Origin: Gillisia sp. Hel_I_86
Lineage (GTDB): Bacteria; Bacteroidota; Bacteroidia; Flavobacteriales; Flavobacteriaceae
Reading direction: 5' to 3'
Length of the DNA: 64,000 bases
NCBI RefSeq assembly: GCF_007827275.1
Contig: NZ_VISE01000001.1
Span: 186,001-250,000 of the forward strand
The notes below the pieces were generated by a model, which saw only the letters and a list, made by a program, of their open reading frames with translations, had not been told where the DNA came from and made no database searches. How positions within the stretch are numbered: the stretch's first letter is position 1; every line of letters begins with the position of its first letter. This document shows, in pieces, positions 49,121 to 59,735 of this stretch. A program made the translations under genes and the position numbers.

Positions 49121-51523
49121 TTAATTGAATTCTATTTTTATACTTGTATCTGTTTGATCGAATCTCACAGGAATGTTTAAATTCCCTAGGTGCATATAGT
49201 TTTTACCCGTGAATTTTATGCCGTTTACATAAACAAATTGCACTTCTTTTTCAAGGTTTTCAATATGTAGGTTTATTAGTTTTATTTCTGAAGCTGCATT
49301 TTCCCCTTCTTCTTTTTTAATTGTGATATTGATTGCACCAGTATTGACTTCAGCTTCCATTTTGACGATTTCATACATTCCTTTTTCAAAAGCATTCGGG
49401 GTGCTCCCGTTGTCATTATATATTGTGCCATTACTGTTTTTGGCTTGCACATCATAATAAAAATGCACATCTAAAACCGAAGGATTATAATTGGCAGTGG
49501 TTTGCATTGGCCTTGCCATGGGAATAAAGGCGCCACCCCTCACAAAGACCGGAATATGATCTTCTACCACTTTTACAGAAGCTGTAATTCCTTTAGAATA
49601 CTTTTCGCCCGTATAGAAATCGAACCAGTTGTTTGTTGCTGGAAATATTACCTCTTTGGTAGTAACACCCGGATTTAAAATTGGCGAAACCAGAAAACTA
49701 TCTCCCCATAAATAGGTATTGGAGACTGTATACATCTTATAGTTTTCCGGTTCCTCAAAGAACAAAGGCCTCATTAATGGCTTTCCCGACTGGTTATTTT
49801 CAAATACCAACGTATAATTATAGGGCAATAACTTATACCTTAATTCTATGGCTTTTTTAGCCACAGCTTTGGTCTTTTCTTTTTTAAACACCGGCTCAGA
49901 CGCCACTTCTTCCTGTGCATGAGGTCTAAAAATCGGTTGAAAAACCCCATATTGTAACCAACGCACATACAACTCATCGTCCTCCAAATTTCCTGCAAAT
50001 CCACCAAGATCGGAGTGCATATACGCCAAGCCTTGCAGTCCCATTTGTAAGCTGATCTCCGGCTGTGGCTTCAATCCATCCCAACCTCTGTTTACATCCC
50101 CAGACCATGGAATTAACCCGAAACGTTGTGATCCTGCAGCACCCGCCCTCATCAATATAAATGGTCGCTCTTCTGGAAATTCCGCATCGTAACCTTCTTT
50201 GATCATTTTTGCCCAATAATGTCCATAGATATTATGTACCTCATCTGCCGATCCTATGCTGTGCTGTAGTTTTGCTGGATGCACCTCTGGTTCTCCCAGA
50301 TCTCCCCACCAACCGGCAACACCATAGGATTTAAGGTCTTTATAAATATTCCAAAACCAACTTTTTGCTTTTGGATCAAAAATGTCCACCAAGCCGGTAT
50401 TTCCAAAGTAAAAATCATATTTAAAGGGATTTCCAACCGAGTCTTTAGCCAAAACATTTTGCTTAACAGCATCCTCCCATTTTTTCGAAGTGGTCAAAAT
50501 AAATGGCTCGGTGACCAAAACCGTTTTAACCCCTTTTTCGGCAAGTTCAGAAATCATTTGCTTGGGCTGAGGAAACGAATCTTTTACAAATTCCAAGTTC
50601 CCCATAGTACCTTTGATGTCGTGACCAAACCAATAAAGATCCAGAATAACGGCATCTACGGGAATGCTGTCTTTTTTAAACTTTTCGATGGTGTTTTCCA
50701 CTTCTTCTTGAGAATGATACCCAAATCTACTAGAGAAATTTCCAAATACCCAACGCGGTGGCAAGGGTTGCCGTCCGGTTAAAAGCGTGTAATTCTCGAG
50801 GATCTTTTCCCATGATTTCCCAACAATTAATTGATAGGTTTTTCTGCCACTTATCGTCTCGTAACTCAACGTATTTGAATGATCACTATCCAGGTCCAAA
50901 AACCCAATGGGAGCATTGTCAAAATGCAGCATGTATTTTTCTGAAGACAATATAATTGGCAAGGTGTAATTTAATAGAGAAGATTTTGTACCGTAGCCAT
51001 AATGTGCACGGTTGTATAATTCCAATCTATTTCCTCTTCTGTTCATTCCCAAGGCACGAGCCCCTCCACCAAAAAGCATTTCATATTCTGATATGTTGAA
51101 ATCCAATTTTTGATGCATTTCAGACTTTGAATAGCCTGTTTTTTCTGAAATCACCTCTTCCCCTTCAAAGAAATATTTCACCTGAAAAGGTTTTTTTGTA
51201 ATTACTACATTAATTCCCGGGGTCTTGATTTTTACAGAGGAAGCGTCTTCAGAAGTAGTGGTTTCAACCTTAGTCGGCTTTAAAACAACTGAATACGACT
51301 CGGGAACAAATTTTTCGCCAGCTGGAATAAAACTGGTCTCCATAATTTCAGGAGAATAGGCTTGAAATCTATACATTCCATCATTGGTACTAACGTTTAT
51401 GATATCTGCCTTCTGTTCGAAACTTTTATAAGTTCTATTTGCATTTTGAGCTGAAATGAAAAAGGAATTCATTCCCAAGAACAAGAGAAAAAGTGCTTTT
51501 TTATTATTTGGGAGGAATTTCAT
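49121..51523 (-). CDS. GH31 alpha-glucosidase-type enzyme
   Basis: 800 residues with a signal peptide (cleavage around residue 24), so probably periplasmic. The nucleophile is D408 in GWWGDLGEPEVHP, and the acid/base region SGDVNRGWDGLK follows. The N-terminal galactose-mutarotase-like domain and two C-terminal beta domains match the family. GH31 enzymes remove terminal glucose from maltodextrins. The 630-bp gap upstream contains only repeats. Confidence 0.92.
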   Translation of the reverse strand: MKFLPNNKKALFLLFLGMNSFFISAQNANRTYKSFEQKADIINVSTNDGMYRFQAYSPEIMETSFIPAGEKFVPESYSVVLKPTKVETTTSEDASSVKIKTPGINVVITKKPFQVKYFFEGEEVISEKTGYSKSEMHQKLDFNISEYEMLFGGGARALGMNRRGNRLELYNRAHYGYGTKSSLLNYTLPIILSSEKYMLHFDNAPIGFLDLDSDHSNTLSYETISGRKTYQLIVGKSWEKILENYTLLTGRQPLPPRWVFGNFSSRFGYHSQEEVENTIEKFKKDSIPVDAVILDLYWFGHDIKGTMGNLEFVKDSFPQPKQMISELAEKGVKTVLVTEPFILTTSKKWEDAVKQNVLAKDSVGNPFKYDFYFGNTGLVDIFDPKAKSWFWNIYKDLKSYGVAGWWGDLGEPEVHPAKLQHSIGSADEVHNIYGHYWAKMIKEGYDAEFPEERPFILMRAGAAGSQRFGLIPWSGDVNRGWDGLKPQPEISLQMGLQGLAYMHSDLGGFAGNLEDDELYVRWLQYGVFQPIFRPHAQEEVASEPVFKKEKTKAVAKKAIELRYKLLPYNYTLVFENNQSGKPLMRPLFFEEPENYKMYTVSNTYLWGDSFLVSPILNPGVTTKEVIFPATNNWFDFYTGEKYSKGITASVKVVEDHIPVFVRGGAFIPMARPMQTTANYNPSVLDVHFYYDVQAKNSNGTIYNDNGSTPNAFEKGMYEIVKMEAEVNTGAINITIKKEEGENAASEIKLINLHIENLEKEVQFVYVNGIKFTGKNYMHLGNLNIPVRFDQTDTSIKIEFN

Positions 51524-52153
51524 ATTTTTTATTTCCGATTTATAATTTAATATATTTTTTTCTCTGATAATGATTAAACCATATCGTCACCCTGAACTCG
51601 TTTCAGGGTCTCATCCTAATTTACTGGGATGTTAGAAATCCCGTTGTATTGAGACGTTTTTGTTTGACCTTTCGACTCCGCTCAAGGTGACAAAAACTTA
51701 CATTAGGAATCTTAACGGGCAATCATTAATTCATTATTTCAATATTTCCCTACGTCACCCTGAACTCGTTTCAGGGTCTCCTGTATTCCTACCAAGATGC
51801 TGAAACCAGTTCAGCATGACGCAAAGCTAGATTTTATTAGTTAGCATTCATAAATGGCACTAAATCCAACAATCATAAAACAATATTTCAATTCAATCAC
51901 TAAAGACGTTTTTGTTTGACCTTTCGACTCCGCTCAAGGTGACAAAAACTTACATTAGGTATCTTAACGGGCAATCATTAATTCATTATTTCAATATTTC
52001 CCTACGTCACCCTGAACTCGTTTCTGGGTCTCATCCTAATTTACTGGGATGCTAGAAATCCCGTTGTATCGAGGCGTTTTTGTTTGACCTTTCGACTCCG
52101 CTCAAGGTGACAAAAACTTACATTAGGAATCTTAACGGGCAATCATTAATTCA
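51524..52153. repeat. Duplicated repeat block with a relic of the amylase 3' end
   Basis: No gene. A core of about 100 bp, starting gacgtttttgtttgaccttt, appears three times: 51653-51752, 51905-52004 and 52073-52163. The first and third lie in a larger block (51590-51753 and 52010-52173) displaced by exactly 420 bp. The last core runs into the stop codon of the cyclomaltodextrinase-like gene. At 51883-51906 there is also a degraded copy of that gene's last codons (tttcaattcaatcactaaag against tttcaattcgatcaccaaag). This shows serial duplication of the gene end together with the repeats. Palindromic caccctgaactcgtttc motifs are embedded. Confidence 0.85.
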
Positions 52154-53995
52154 TTATTTCAATTCGATCACCAAAGAGGATTTCCCATCGATCTTCAATT
52201 TATCGCTTAATTCTATTTGCCTATCAGATATTATTTCTTTTCCAGCGCTACTTTCTGCCAATCCTTCAGCAAAACGAGCAAGATCTAATTCCTGGTCTTC
52301 TGTGTTGTTATTGATCACCACCATCACTCGCGCTGTATCATTGTACCTAAAATAGACATACACATTATTCTCTGGCAAGTACTGTAGCAATTTCCCGAAG
52401 TGCAGCACTTCTTTATTTTTTCTATAATTCAGTAATTTCTTGGTGAACGAATGATAGCTATTCTGAACATCTGTTCTTCCGGCTTCAGAAAAAGCAGATT
52501 GCGAATCTCCTTTCCAGCCTCCCGGGAAATCTCTCCGAATATCCCCATCCCCCAGTTTTGCCTTATTTCCAACCATCCCTATTTCATCTCCATAATACAA
52601 CTGCGGAATCCCACGGGTAGTAAGCACCAACGTCATTGCCAGTTTATATTTGTTTAGGTCGCTTTTATAGATTTCATTAAATCTATCGGTATCATGATTC
52701 CCCGCAAAAACCAACATGTTATTGATATCTGCATACAAAAAGTCGTTCACGAAATTCTCATACACCTTGATCATTCCCTGGTCCCAACTTGCATTTTCTT
52801 CATCAAAAACGCTCATGATAGCATCATGAAGCGTAAAATCCATCACAGACGGCAAATTGGAATTATAACTTTGTATAGCTCCAATTGGGCTATCCTTTTG
52901 CCAGTAAGAAATTTGTGCCTGATCGTGCATCCAAACTTCTCCTACGATATTAAAATGCGGGTATTCCTTCATGATAGCTTTCGTCCATGCAGCGATTCCA
53001 TCTTTATCGTTATACGAATAGGTATCTACCCTAAAACCGTCTAAATTGGCATATTCTATCCACCAAATAGCATTTTGGGTAAGGTAATTCAGCACCAATG
53101 GGTTACTCTGATTGAGATCTGGCATAGAGCTTACAAACCAACCATCTACGCAATACTTCCAATCTATCTGGGATCTGTTGGGATCGTATTGCGTGGTCAT
53201 TCTATAGTTTGAATTGGCATATCCCGGAAATTGATGGATCCAATCGTAAGTTGGCAGGTCCTTGATCATCCAATGCTCTGCACCCCAATGATTGGTCACA
53301 TAATCCATCACCAATTTCATATCCCTTTTATGCATTTCATCTGCTAACTTTTTATAATCTTCGTTAGAGCCGTATCTAGGATCTATAGTATAAACGTCAC
53401 TTTGCGCATAGGTATGGTAGGAATAGGTTTTATCGTTATCTTCCAAAAGGGGAGTGCTCCATAATGTTGTAATTCCAAGATCCTCCAAATAATCCAAATT
53501 ATCTATAACTCCCTGTAAATCCCCTCCGTGGCGCCCACCCAAGTTTGTACGGTCTGCTTTTTCGACCATTTTTGGGGAAGAATCGTTTTCTGGGTTCCCA
53601 TTGGCAAAACGATCCGGCATAATAAGGTACATGGCATCACTAGCATCGAAACCCTTCCTCAAGGCCGAATTTTCTCTGCGCTTCTTTAGCTCATAAGGTT
53701 TACTGAAAACAGTTTTTCCTTTTTTCTGAAAGTTAATTATATAAGATCCAGGCTTTAGGCCTTCAGTTTCTATGGTAACAAACACATAATTAGGGTTCTC
53801 TGTTTTAACCACATTTTGAAAAAGAAGCCCTTCTCCAGCCGAAACCTGGTACGTTGCAATATCTTTTCCATAGTACATCACCTGAACTTCAGAATTCTCC
53901 ATGCCTGCCCACCAAAATGGAGGTTCCATCCGTTCAATTTGGGCATTTACATTTACTGCTGAAATAAATAAAAACAAAAAAAAGAATTGTTTCAT
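52154..53995 (-). CDS. GH13 cyclomaltodextrinase/neopullulanase-type enzyme
   Basis: 613 residues with a signal peptide (cleavage near NVNAQ, residue 19), an N-terminal cyclomaltodextrinase-type beta domain (about 20-115) and a GH13 catalytic barrel with DYVTNHWG, GFRVDTYSY (nucleophile D324), IVGEVW (acid) and AGNHDTDR. It resembles SusA, which hydrolyses maltodextrins in the periplasm. The C-terminal beta domain ends with SLVIELK, and these codons are the ones copied in the adjoining repeats. Eighteen bp separate it from the GH65 gene. Confidence 0.92.
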   Translation of the reverse strand: MKQFFFLFLFISAVNVNAQIERMEPPFWWAGMENSEVQVMYYGKDIATYQVSAGEGLLFQNVVKTENPNYVFVTIETEGLKPGSYIINFQKKGKTVFSKPYELKKRRENSALRKGFDASDAMYLIMPDRFANGNPENDSSPKMVEKADRTNLGGRHGGDLQGVIDNLDYLEDLGITTLWSTPLLEDNDKTYSYHTYAQSDVYTIDPRYGSNEDYKKLADEMHKRDMKLVMDYVTNHWGAEHWMIKDLPTYDWIHQFPGYANSNYRMTTQYDPNRSQIDWKYCVDGWFVSSMPDLNQSNPLVLNYLTQNAIWWIEYANLDGFRVDTYSYNDKDGIAAWTKAIMKEYPHFNIVGEVWMHDQAQISYWQKDSPIGAIQSYNSNLPSVMDFTLHDAIMSVFDEENASWDQGMIKVYENFVNDFLYADINNMLVFAGNHDTDRFNEIYKSDLNKYKLAMTLVLTTRGIPQLYYGDEIGMVGNKAKLGDGDIRRDFPGGWKGDSQSAFSEAGRTDVQNSYHSFTKKLLNYRKNKEVLHFGKLLQYLPENNVYVYFRYNDTARVMVVINNNTEDQELDLARFAEGLAESSAGKEIISDRQIELSDKLKIDGKSSLVIELK

Positions 53996-54013
53996 GATAA
54001 ATAATTTAAGCTT

Positions 54014-56320
54014 TTATACGATTAACGCGGTATCTGGATGAACCTCTATTTCTTTCCCTTTTACCGAAATTTTTATAGCCTCGTTTCCTTCCAAACTAAA
54101 AGAGGTGTTGTCTTTTTTAACATCCACTTTTAAAATCTGATTTCTGAAATTCACTTTAAAAGAATATCCATCCCATTCATCTGGAATTCTAGGATTAAAA
54201 GAAAGTTGATCGTTCACTACCCGCATTCCACCAAAGCCTTCCACAATACTCATCCAGGTTCCGGCCATACTCGTAATATGGCAACCTTCTTTCACTTCAT
54301 TATTGTAATCGTCCAAATCCAATCTGGATGTACGCACATAAAACTCATAAGCTTGCTTCATTCTTCCCAACTTTGCAGCCTGGATACTATGTACACAGGG
54401 GGAAAGTGAGGACTCATGAACGGTTAAAGGCTCATAAAAATCGAAATGCCTTGCTAGTTCTTTTTCATCGAATTGATCTTCAAAAAAGTAGAAACCTTGG
54501 AGGACATCTGCTTGTTTTATATAGCAAGATCTTAAAATCCTGTCCCAACTCCACTTCTGGTTGATTGGACGCTGTTTTTTATCTAATTTCTCGACTGGAA
54601 CCAATTCTTTATCTAAAAAGCCGTCCTGCTGAAGGAACACCTCTAAATTTTCAGAATATGGGAAGTACATATTATCTGCCACTTCTTGCCATTTCATCAA
54701 CTCCGCTTCAGAAAGGTTGGTCAAACCAAAGATCCGGTCAAAATCCTCTGCATGTCCATCTTTTACTTTTTTCAATGTTTCCAAACAATAATCGATACAC
54801 CATTTCGCCAGGTAATTGGTATACCAGTTATTGTTTACATTGTTTTCATATTCGTTTGGGCCGGTAACTCCCAAGATCACAAATTTATTTTTATCGTTGC
54901 TGAAGTTGGCACGTTGTTGCCAAAAACGCGCAACCGCGATCATCACTTCAAGTCCTTTTTCGGGGATATAATCGAAATCTCCCGTATATCGCACATAATT
55001 GTAAATAGCGAACACCATGGCACCATTTCGGTGGATCTCTTCAAAAGTGATCTCCCATTCGTTATGGCTCTCTTCCCCGTTCATTGTTACCATAGGATAC
55101 AAAGCAGCACCATTCGAAAAACCTAATTTTTCGGCATTCTCTATTGCTTTGTCCAACTGATTGTACCTATAAGAAAGCAAATTTCGCGCAACTTGTTGGT
55201 CTTTGGTCGCCATATAAAATGGAATGCAATAAGCTTCGGTATCCCAATAGGTGCTTCCCCCATATTTCTCGCCGGTAAACCCTTTTGGACCAATATTCAA
55301 GCGTTCATCTTTCCCGGAATAGGTCTGATTTAACTGAAAAATATTAAATCGGATCCCTTGTTGTGCTTTTACATCTCCTGTGATGGAGATATCTGCCATT
55401 TCCCAGATCTTTGCCCAAGCATCTTTTTGTTGCTGAAGCAAGCCTTCGAAGCCCATTTTTACGGCCCTGGCCAATACTGCTTTAGCAGGTTGAATTAGGT
55501 CTTTGCGATCATGATTCATATCTGTCACGTAACCCGCAAATTTCTGAATGCTTAGCGTTGCCCCTTTTTCAGCTGAAATTTTATAGCTGAAGCTTATTTT
55601 ATTTTCTTGGATCTCTTCGGAAAAATCTATCGCTGTTTTTTTGTGGTTCACATAAATTTCCGATTGCATAAAAGTACAGGCATGAAATTCTGTTTTTAAT
55701 GTTTTTGAAACTATAAATCCTTGGTCTTTTTCAGATTTTACTTCAAGGGTTTCCCAAAAATGCTCTTCCCAGTTGGCATCGGTATTGGAAATCCCGCTAT
55801 CCAAATAAGGTTGAAAAATAATCTCTGCATCTGCATTCAATAGCCCTACTTGATAATCTATAGCACCAACTTCATCCAATTCCAAGGACAAAAACCTGGT
55901 AGTTATTACTTTTATCGAAATATCATTGGGCAAAGTGGCAATGAAACTACGCTTATACCAACCTTCTTGCATATTTAGTTCCCGCCTAAAATCTTCTACT
56001 TTTTTACATGTATTTAAATCTAGGGCTTCTCCGTTTACTAAAACGTTAATACCAATCCAGTTGGGAGCATTCAATACTTTCGCAAAATATTCCGGATAGC
56101 CATTTTTCCACCAACCCACTTTGGTCTTATCCGGGTAATACACTCCGGCGATGTAACTTCCTTGAAAGGTTGCACCTGTATATTGTTCTTCAAAATTGGC
56201 GCGCTGGCCCATTTTCCCGTTTCCTATACTGAATAAACTTTCTGAAGATTCTACTCGATCCTTATCGAAACCTTCTTCTATGATAGACCAATTGTCTGGT
56301 TTTATATAATCTTGATTCAT
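54014..56320 (-). CDS. GH65 maltose phosphorylase-type enzyme
   Basis: 768 residues without a signal peptide, so cytoplasmic. GH65 phosphorylases convert maltose and phosphate to glucose and beta-glucose-1-phosphate. The general acid is E490 in the VTGPNEYENNVNNNWYT segment, and the phosphate-binding residues lie in the HVSSL-like segment (TVHESSLSPCVHS). The beta-phosphoglucomutase gene 2 bp away confirms the product. Trehalose or kojibiose phosphorylase are alternatives, but maltose is the natural substrate in this locus. Confidence 0.92.
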   Translation of the reverse strand: MNQDYIKPDNWSIIEEGFDKDRVESSESLFSIGNGKMGQRANFEEQYTGATFQGSYIAGVYYPDKTKVGWWKNGYPEYFAKVLNAPNWIGINVLVNGEALDLNTCKKVEDFRRELNMQEGWYKRSFIATLPNDISIKVITTRFLSLELDEVGAIDYQVGLLNADAEIIFQPYLDSGISNTDANWEEHFWETLEVKSEKDQGFIVSKTLKTEFHACTFMQSEIYVNHKKTAIDFSEEIQENKISFSYKISAEKGATLSIQKFAGYVTDMNHDRKDLIQPAKAVLARAVKMGFEGLLQQQKDAWAKIWEMADISITGDVKAQQGIRFNIFQLNQTYSGKDERLNIGPKGFTGEKYGGSTYWDTEAYCIPFYMATKDQQVARNLLSYRYNQLDKAIENAEKLGFSNGAALYPMVTMNGEESHNEWEITFEEIHRNGAMVFAIYNYVRYTGDFDYIPEKGLEVMIAVARFWQQRANFSNDKNKFVILGVTGPNEYENNVNNNWYTNYLAKWCIDYCLETLKKVKDGHAEDFDRIFGLTNLSEAELMKWQEVADNMYFPYSENLEVFLQQDGFLDKELVPVEKLDKKQRPINQKWSWDRILRSCYIKQADVLQGFYFFEDQFDEKELARHFDFYEPLTVHESSLSPCVHSIQAAKLGRMKQAYEFYVRTSRLDLDDYNNEVKEGCHITSMAGTWMSIVEGFGGMRVVNDQLSFNPRIPDEWDGYSFKVNFRNQILKVDVKKDNTSFSLEGNEAIKISVKGKEIEVHPDTALIV

Positions 56321-56322
56321 TC

Positions 56323-56982
56323 TTACGTAGTCAATAATTTTTTTAAAAATTCTTCTTCAATCTCTTCAAAACTGCTGAAAATATAGTCTGCTTCGTGAAG
56401 CACTTCCTTTTCACCGATTCCTACACTTATCATTCCTGCGATATTCGCGGCTTGCACTCCTGCAACCGAATCTTCAAAGACGAGACAGTTTTCTGGAGCC
56501 ACACCAATTTTTTCAGCAGCAATATTGAAAACCTCTGGATCTGGTTTGGCTTTACTTACATCGTTCCCGTCCACAATTGCCTGGAATTTTTCAAGCAATC
56601 CTGTTTTCTTCAAAATAGGGCGCGCGTTCTTACTGGCAGAGCCCAATGCAATTGGAATATTTTCTTCGGAAAGAAAATCTATTATTTTGGAAACCCCGGG
56701 CAGGATATCTTCACTGGTAAGGGTGGTGATATAAGACAAATAATTGTCGTTTTTAACCGCCATTTTTTCCCTGAATTCATCTTCCGATAAGCTCGTGTTG
56801 CCCCATTCCAATATTTTCTCGAGGGATCGCACTCGGCTCACTCCTTTTAATTCTTCATTTTGAAGCTCTGTAAAATCGAAGCCCAGGCCATTGGCCAGTT
56901 TTTTCCATGCCAGGAAATGGAATTTTGCGGTATCTACGATCACTCCATCCAAATCGAATATTACTCCTTTAATTTTATTCAC
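56323..56982 (-). CDS. pgmB: beta-Phosphoglucomutase
   Basis: A 219-residue HAD-family enzyme with nucleophile D10 and acid/base D12 (IFDLDGVIVDTAKFH), the GVSRVRSLEKIL substrate segment, the ALGSASKNA motif near residue 114 and EDSVAGVQAA near 170. It converts beta-glucose-1-phosphate, the GH65 product, to glucose-6-phosphate. It overlaps the MFS transporter gene by 8 bp. Confidence 0.94.
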   Translation of the reverse strand: MNKIKGVIFDLDGVIVDTAKFHFLAWKKLANGLGFDFTELQNEELKGVSRVRSLEKILEWGNTSLSEDEFREKMAVKNDNYLSYITTLTSEDILPGVSKIIDFLSEENIPIALGSASKNARPILKKTGLLEKFQAIVDGNDVSKAKPDPEVFNIAAEKIGVAPENCLVFEDSVAGVQAANIAGMISVGIGEKEVLHEADYIFSSFEEIEEEFLKKLLTT

Positions 56983-58489
56983 TGATATTTATTTTACGTT
57001 GTGTTTTTACTCTAAGGGTAAGGATTCCCGCAAGGATCATGGAGAAACCACCTATTATAAGGGCATATATTGGCTGATTTCCAAACAATTCTTTTACTAA
57101 AAATCCTAAAATTGTTGCTGCCACAATTTGAGGGATCACTATAAAAAAGTTAAAAACCCCCATATAATATCCCATTTTGTTGGATGGCAACGCACCTGAT
57201 AACATTGCATATGGAATAGACAAAATACTTGCCCAAGCAATCCCTACTCCTACCATTGCCAATAACAATCCAACTTTATCTGAAAGGAAATAGATGGAAA
57301 TCAAACCCAATCCTCCGGCACAGAGCGCCAATAAATGGGTGAATTTATTACTGGTCCTTCTCGCCAAAACCGGCAATAGAAACGCAACAGCGGCTGCCAC
57401 ACCATTATAAACCGTAAACATTACAGTAACCCAATCGGCTGCATCGTTATATAATTCTGAAGTAGTATCGGAAGTGCCAAATACATGACCTGTAACCGCT
57501 TGAGTGGTGTAGATCCACATTGAAAAAAGCGCGAACCATGAGAAGAATTGCACCCATGCCAATTGCTTCATGGTTGGAGGCATATTTAGCATATCGGTTA
57601 TTATGATCGTAAATCCATTTCTAACTTCTTTTTTGCGAAGTTGCGAAACGATCATAAACAAGACTCCCACAATTAGGAGTCCCACAAAAAGTATATACAA
57701 TTCTTTGGTTAGCCCTTTATAAAAGATCATCGCAGAAAAAATTGCGCCAATCCCGGCCATAACAAGACCAGAAATAAACTGTTGCTTGATATTTTTTCGC
57801 TTGTCTTTAATTTCAACTTTATCAGCCGTTAGTGCTTTATCTGCCTTATCAAAGGCTGCCAATTCCTCGGGAGAATATTCCTTGGATTTAAAAACGGTCC
57901 AGAGAACAGCGAGAAAAAACACGACCCCTCCCACATAAAATGACCATTTTACGGAGTCTGGGATAATCCCTTCGGGTGCGGTATTGCTTAATCCAAACCA
58001 ATTTGTAAACATATAAGGCAATAGAGAACCAACGACGGCTCCTATCCCTATAAAGAAACTTTGCATGGAAAAACCAAGCGTACGCTGGCGTTCGGGAAGA
58101 TTATCCCCTACAAAAGCCCGGAATGGTTCCATAGAAATGTTTATGGAAGCATCCATGATCCACAGCGTTCCGGCAGCTACCCAAAGCGTGGGGGAATTGG
58201 GCATAATAAACAAAGCAATTGATGAAAGGATGGCTCCTACCAAGAAATAGGGGCGTCTTCTGCCTAATTTGGTCCAAGTGCGATCGCTAAAATATCCTAT
58301 AATTGGCTGAACAATTAGCCCTGTAACCGGTGCGGCAATCCATAAAATGGGAATATCTTCTACATTGGCGCCCAATGTCTCAAAAATCCTTGAGGTGTTG
58401 GCATTTTGTAAAGCAAATCCAAATTGAATGCCCAGGAATCCAAAACTCATGTTCCAGATCTCCCAAAAACTAAGGTTGCGTTTTTGCAT
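56975..58489 (-). CDS. MFS transporter, SLC45/GPH-like sugar permease
   Basis: 504 residues with about 12 transmembrane helices. The N-terminal FGIQFGFALQNANTSRIFETLGA and the PIIGYFSDRTWTKLGRRRPYFL loop are hallmarks of the SLC45 (sucrose/maltose transporter-like) group. A long hydrophilic loop with charged residues occurs near 215-245. It should carry maltose or maltodextrin into the cytoplasm, upstream of the phosphorylase. It is the first gene after the LacI gene on the - strand, with a 132-bp gap. Confidence 0.9.
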   Translation of the reverse strand: MQKRNLSFWEIWNMSFGFLGIQFGFALQNANTSRIFETLGANVEDIPILWIAAPVTGLIVQPIIGYFSDRTWTKLGRRRPYFLVGAILSSIALFIMPNSPTLWVAAGTLWIMDASINISMEPFRAFVGDNLPERQRTLGFSMQSFFIGIGAVVGSLLPYMFTNWFGLSNTAPEGIIPDSVKWSFYVGGVVFFLAVLWTVFKSKEYSPEELAAFDKADKALTADKVEIKDKRKNIKQQFISGLVMAGIGAIFSAMIFYKGLTKELYILFVGLLIVGVLFMIVSQLRKKEVRNGFTIIITDMLNMPPTMKQLAWVQFFSWFALFSMWIYTTQAVTGHVFGTSDTTSELYNDAADWVTVMFTVYNGVAAAVAFLLPVLARRTSNKFTHLLALCAGGLGLISIYFLSDKVGLLLAMVGVGIAWASILSIPYAMLSGALPSNKMGYYMGVFNFFIVIPQIVAATILGFLVKELFGNQPIYALIIGGFSMILAGILTLRVKTQRKINISE

Positions 58490-58621
58490 ATCGTAAGATT
58501 AATTTCTATTACGACAAGCACTATGACTCGTCAAAACGTATTTACGGAAGTGAAAATATTAGTTTTGACTAAACTTATAAGTCGGTAAAGATATATAAAT
58601 TTTTAATTGTTAGCAGTAAAA

Positions 58622-59644
58622 TTATTTTTTTGTGGAATTTCGCTCTACAAGTCCGGTTTCGATAATTATGGTTTCAAAAGGTTCTTCTTCAGCAGCATCG
58701 TTCTCCAATTTTTTGATAAGCAAACGTGCTGCTTGGGCCCCCATCTCTTCTCCATGTTGGTTTATCGTTGTAAGGCTTGGAATAAACCTCTTGGAGAGTT
58801 CCCCATCTGTAAATCCTATGACCTGGACATCATCTGGCACTTTTAAGCCTTGTTCCTGAAATGCTTTAATGGCATAAATGGCAAAATGTTCGTTCACGGC
58901 AAATAGGGCATCCATTTGTTTATCCTTTAAAAAAGATTGAATTTCAGTTTCGCTATGATCGAAATCCTCCACTTTTAAAATTAGATCTTCATCTAGTTGT
59001 ATATTGTTTTCTTTTAATGCTTGGGTATAGCCTTGGGTCCTTAATTTTCCTACGCTTACGTAATCTATGGTAGTGATCAGGCCTATTTTTCGGCATTTTT
59101 TATCGATAAGATACTGCACCGCTTTTTTGGCCCCCAAGAAATCATCGATGATTATTTTATCGCAATTAATCTCTTCTATAACCCTGTCGAACATCACCAA
59201 AGGCATTCCCTGCTCTATAATTTCAGTAAGATGGTGATAATCTTTTTTTTGCTGCGTTTCTTTGGCAACAGATAAAATAAATCCATCTGTACTTCCATTG
59301 GCAAGGATTTCCATATTTATTACCTCCTTATCGAAGGAATTATTCGAGCTACAAATAATTACATGGTACCCCTTTTCATTGGCAACGTGCTCTATTCCAC
59401 TTATAACCGTGGTAAAAAAATGATGAACGATCTCGGGAATGATCACTCCTATTGTCTTGGTCTTTCTGTTTTTGAGGCTTAAGGCAATATTGTTGGGCTT
59501 GTAATTGTACAATTTTGCGAAGGCTTTGATCTTTTGGCGCGTATCCTCGCTTATTTCCGCACTGTCCCGTAAGGCTTTGGAAACTGTGGAAACGGAAACA
59601 TCCAATTCTTTTGCTATTAATTTAAGGGTCAATCTTTTTTTCAT
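58622..59644 (-). CDS. LacI-family transcriptional regulator
   Basis: 340 residues. The N-terminal HTH reads LKLIAKELDVSVSTVSKALRDSAEIS, residues 4-29, with a hinge helix (NYKPNNIALSLKNRKTKTIG), followed by a periplasmic-binding-protein-like ligand domain (TIGVIIPEIVHHFF onward). It is placed between the import/phosphorylase genes and susCD, so it probably senses a maltose-derived sugar and controls both. The candidate operator is at 59736-59749, between it and susC. Confidence 0.93.
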   Translation of the reverse strand: MKKRLTLKLIAKELDVSVSTVSKALRDSAEISEDTRQKIKAFAKLYNYKPNNIALSLKNRKTKTIGVIIPEIVHHFFTTVISGIEHVANEKGYHVIICSSNNSFDKEVINMEILANGSTDGFILSVAKETQQKKDYHHLTEIIEQGMPLVMFDRVIEEINCDKIIIDDFLGAKKAVQYLIDKKCRKIGLITTIDYVSVGKLRTQGYTQALKENNIQLDEDLILKVEDFDHSETEIQSFLKDKQMDALFAVNEHFAIYAIKAFQEQGLKVPDDVQVIGFTDGELSKRFIPSLTTINQHGEEMGAQAARLLIKKLENDAAEEEPFETIIIETGLVERNSTKK

Positions 59645-59735
59645 AGGATTCTTGGTAGGGCTGGAAATTAATTATTGTCATGTAAAATTATTACAAATAT
59701 TTTGGGGAAACGTTAATTTACGAAAGTTTTCAACA

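Noticed and set aside
51580-52140. CRISPR array, because of the repeated units
   Set aside because: Repeats are about 100 bp, unequally spaced and partly derived from a gene end, with no cas genes; this is duplication of intergenic repeats.
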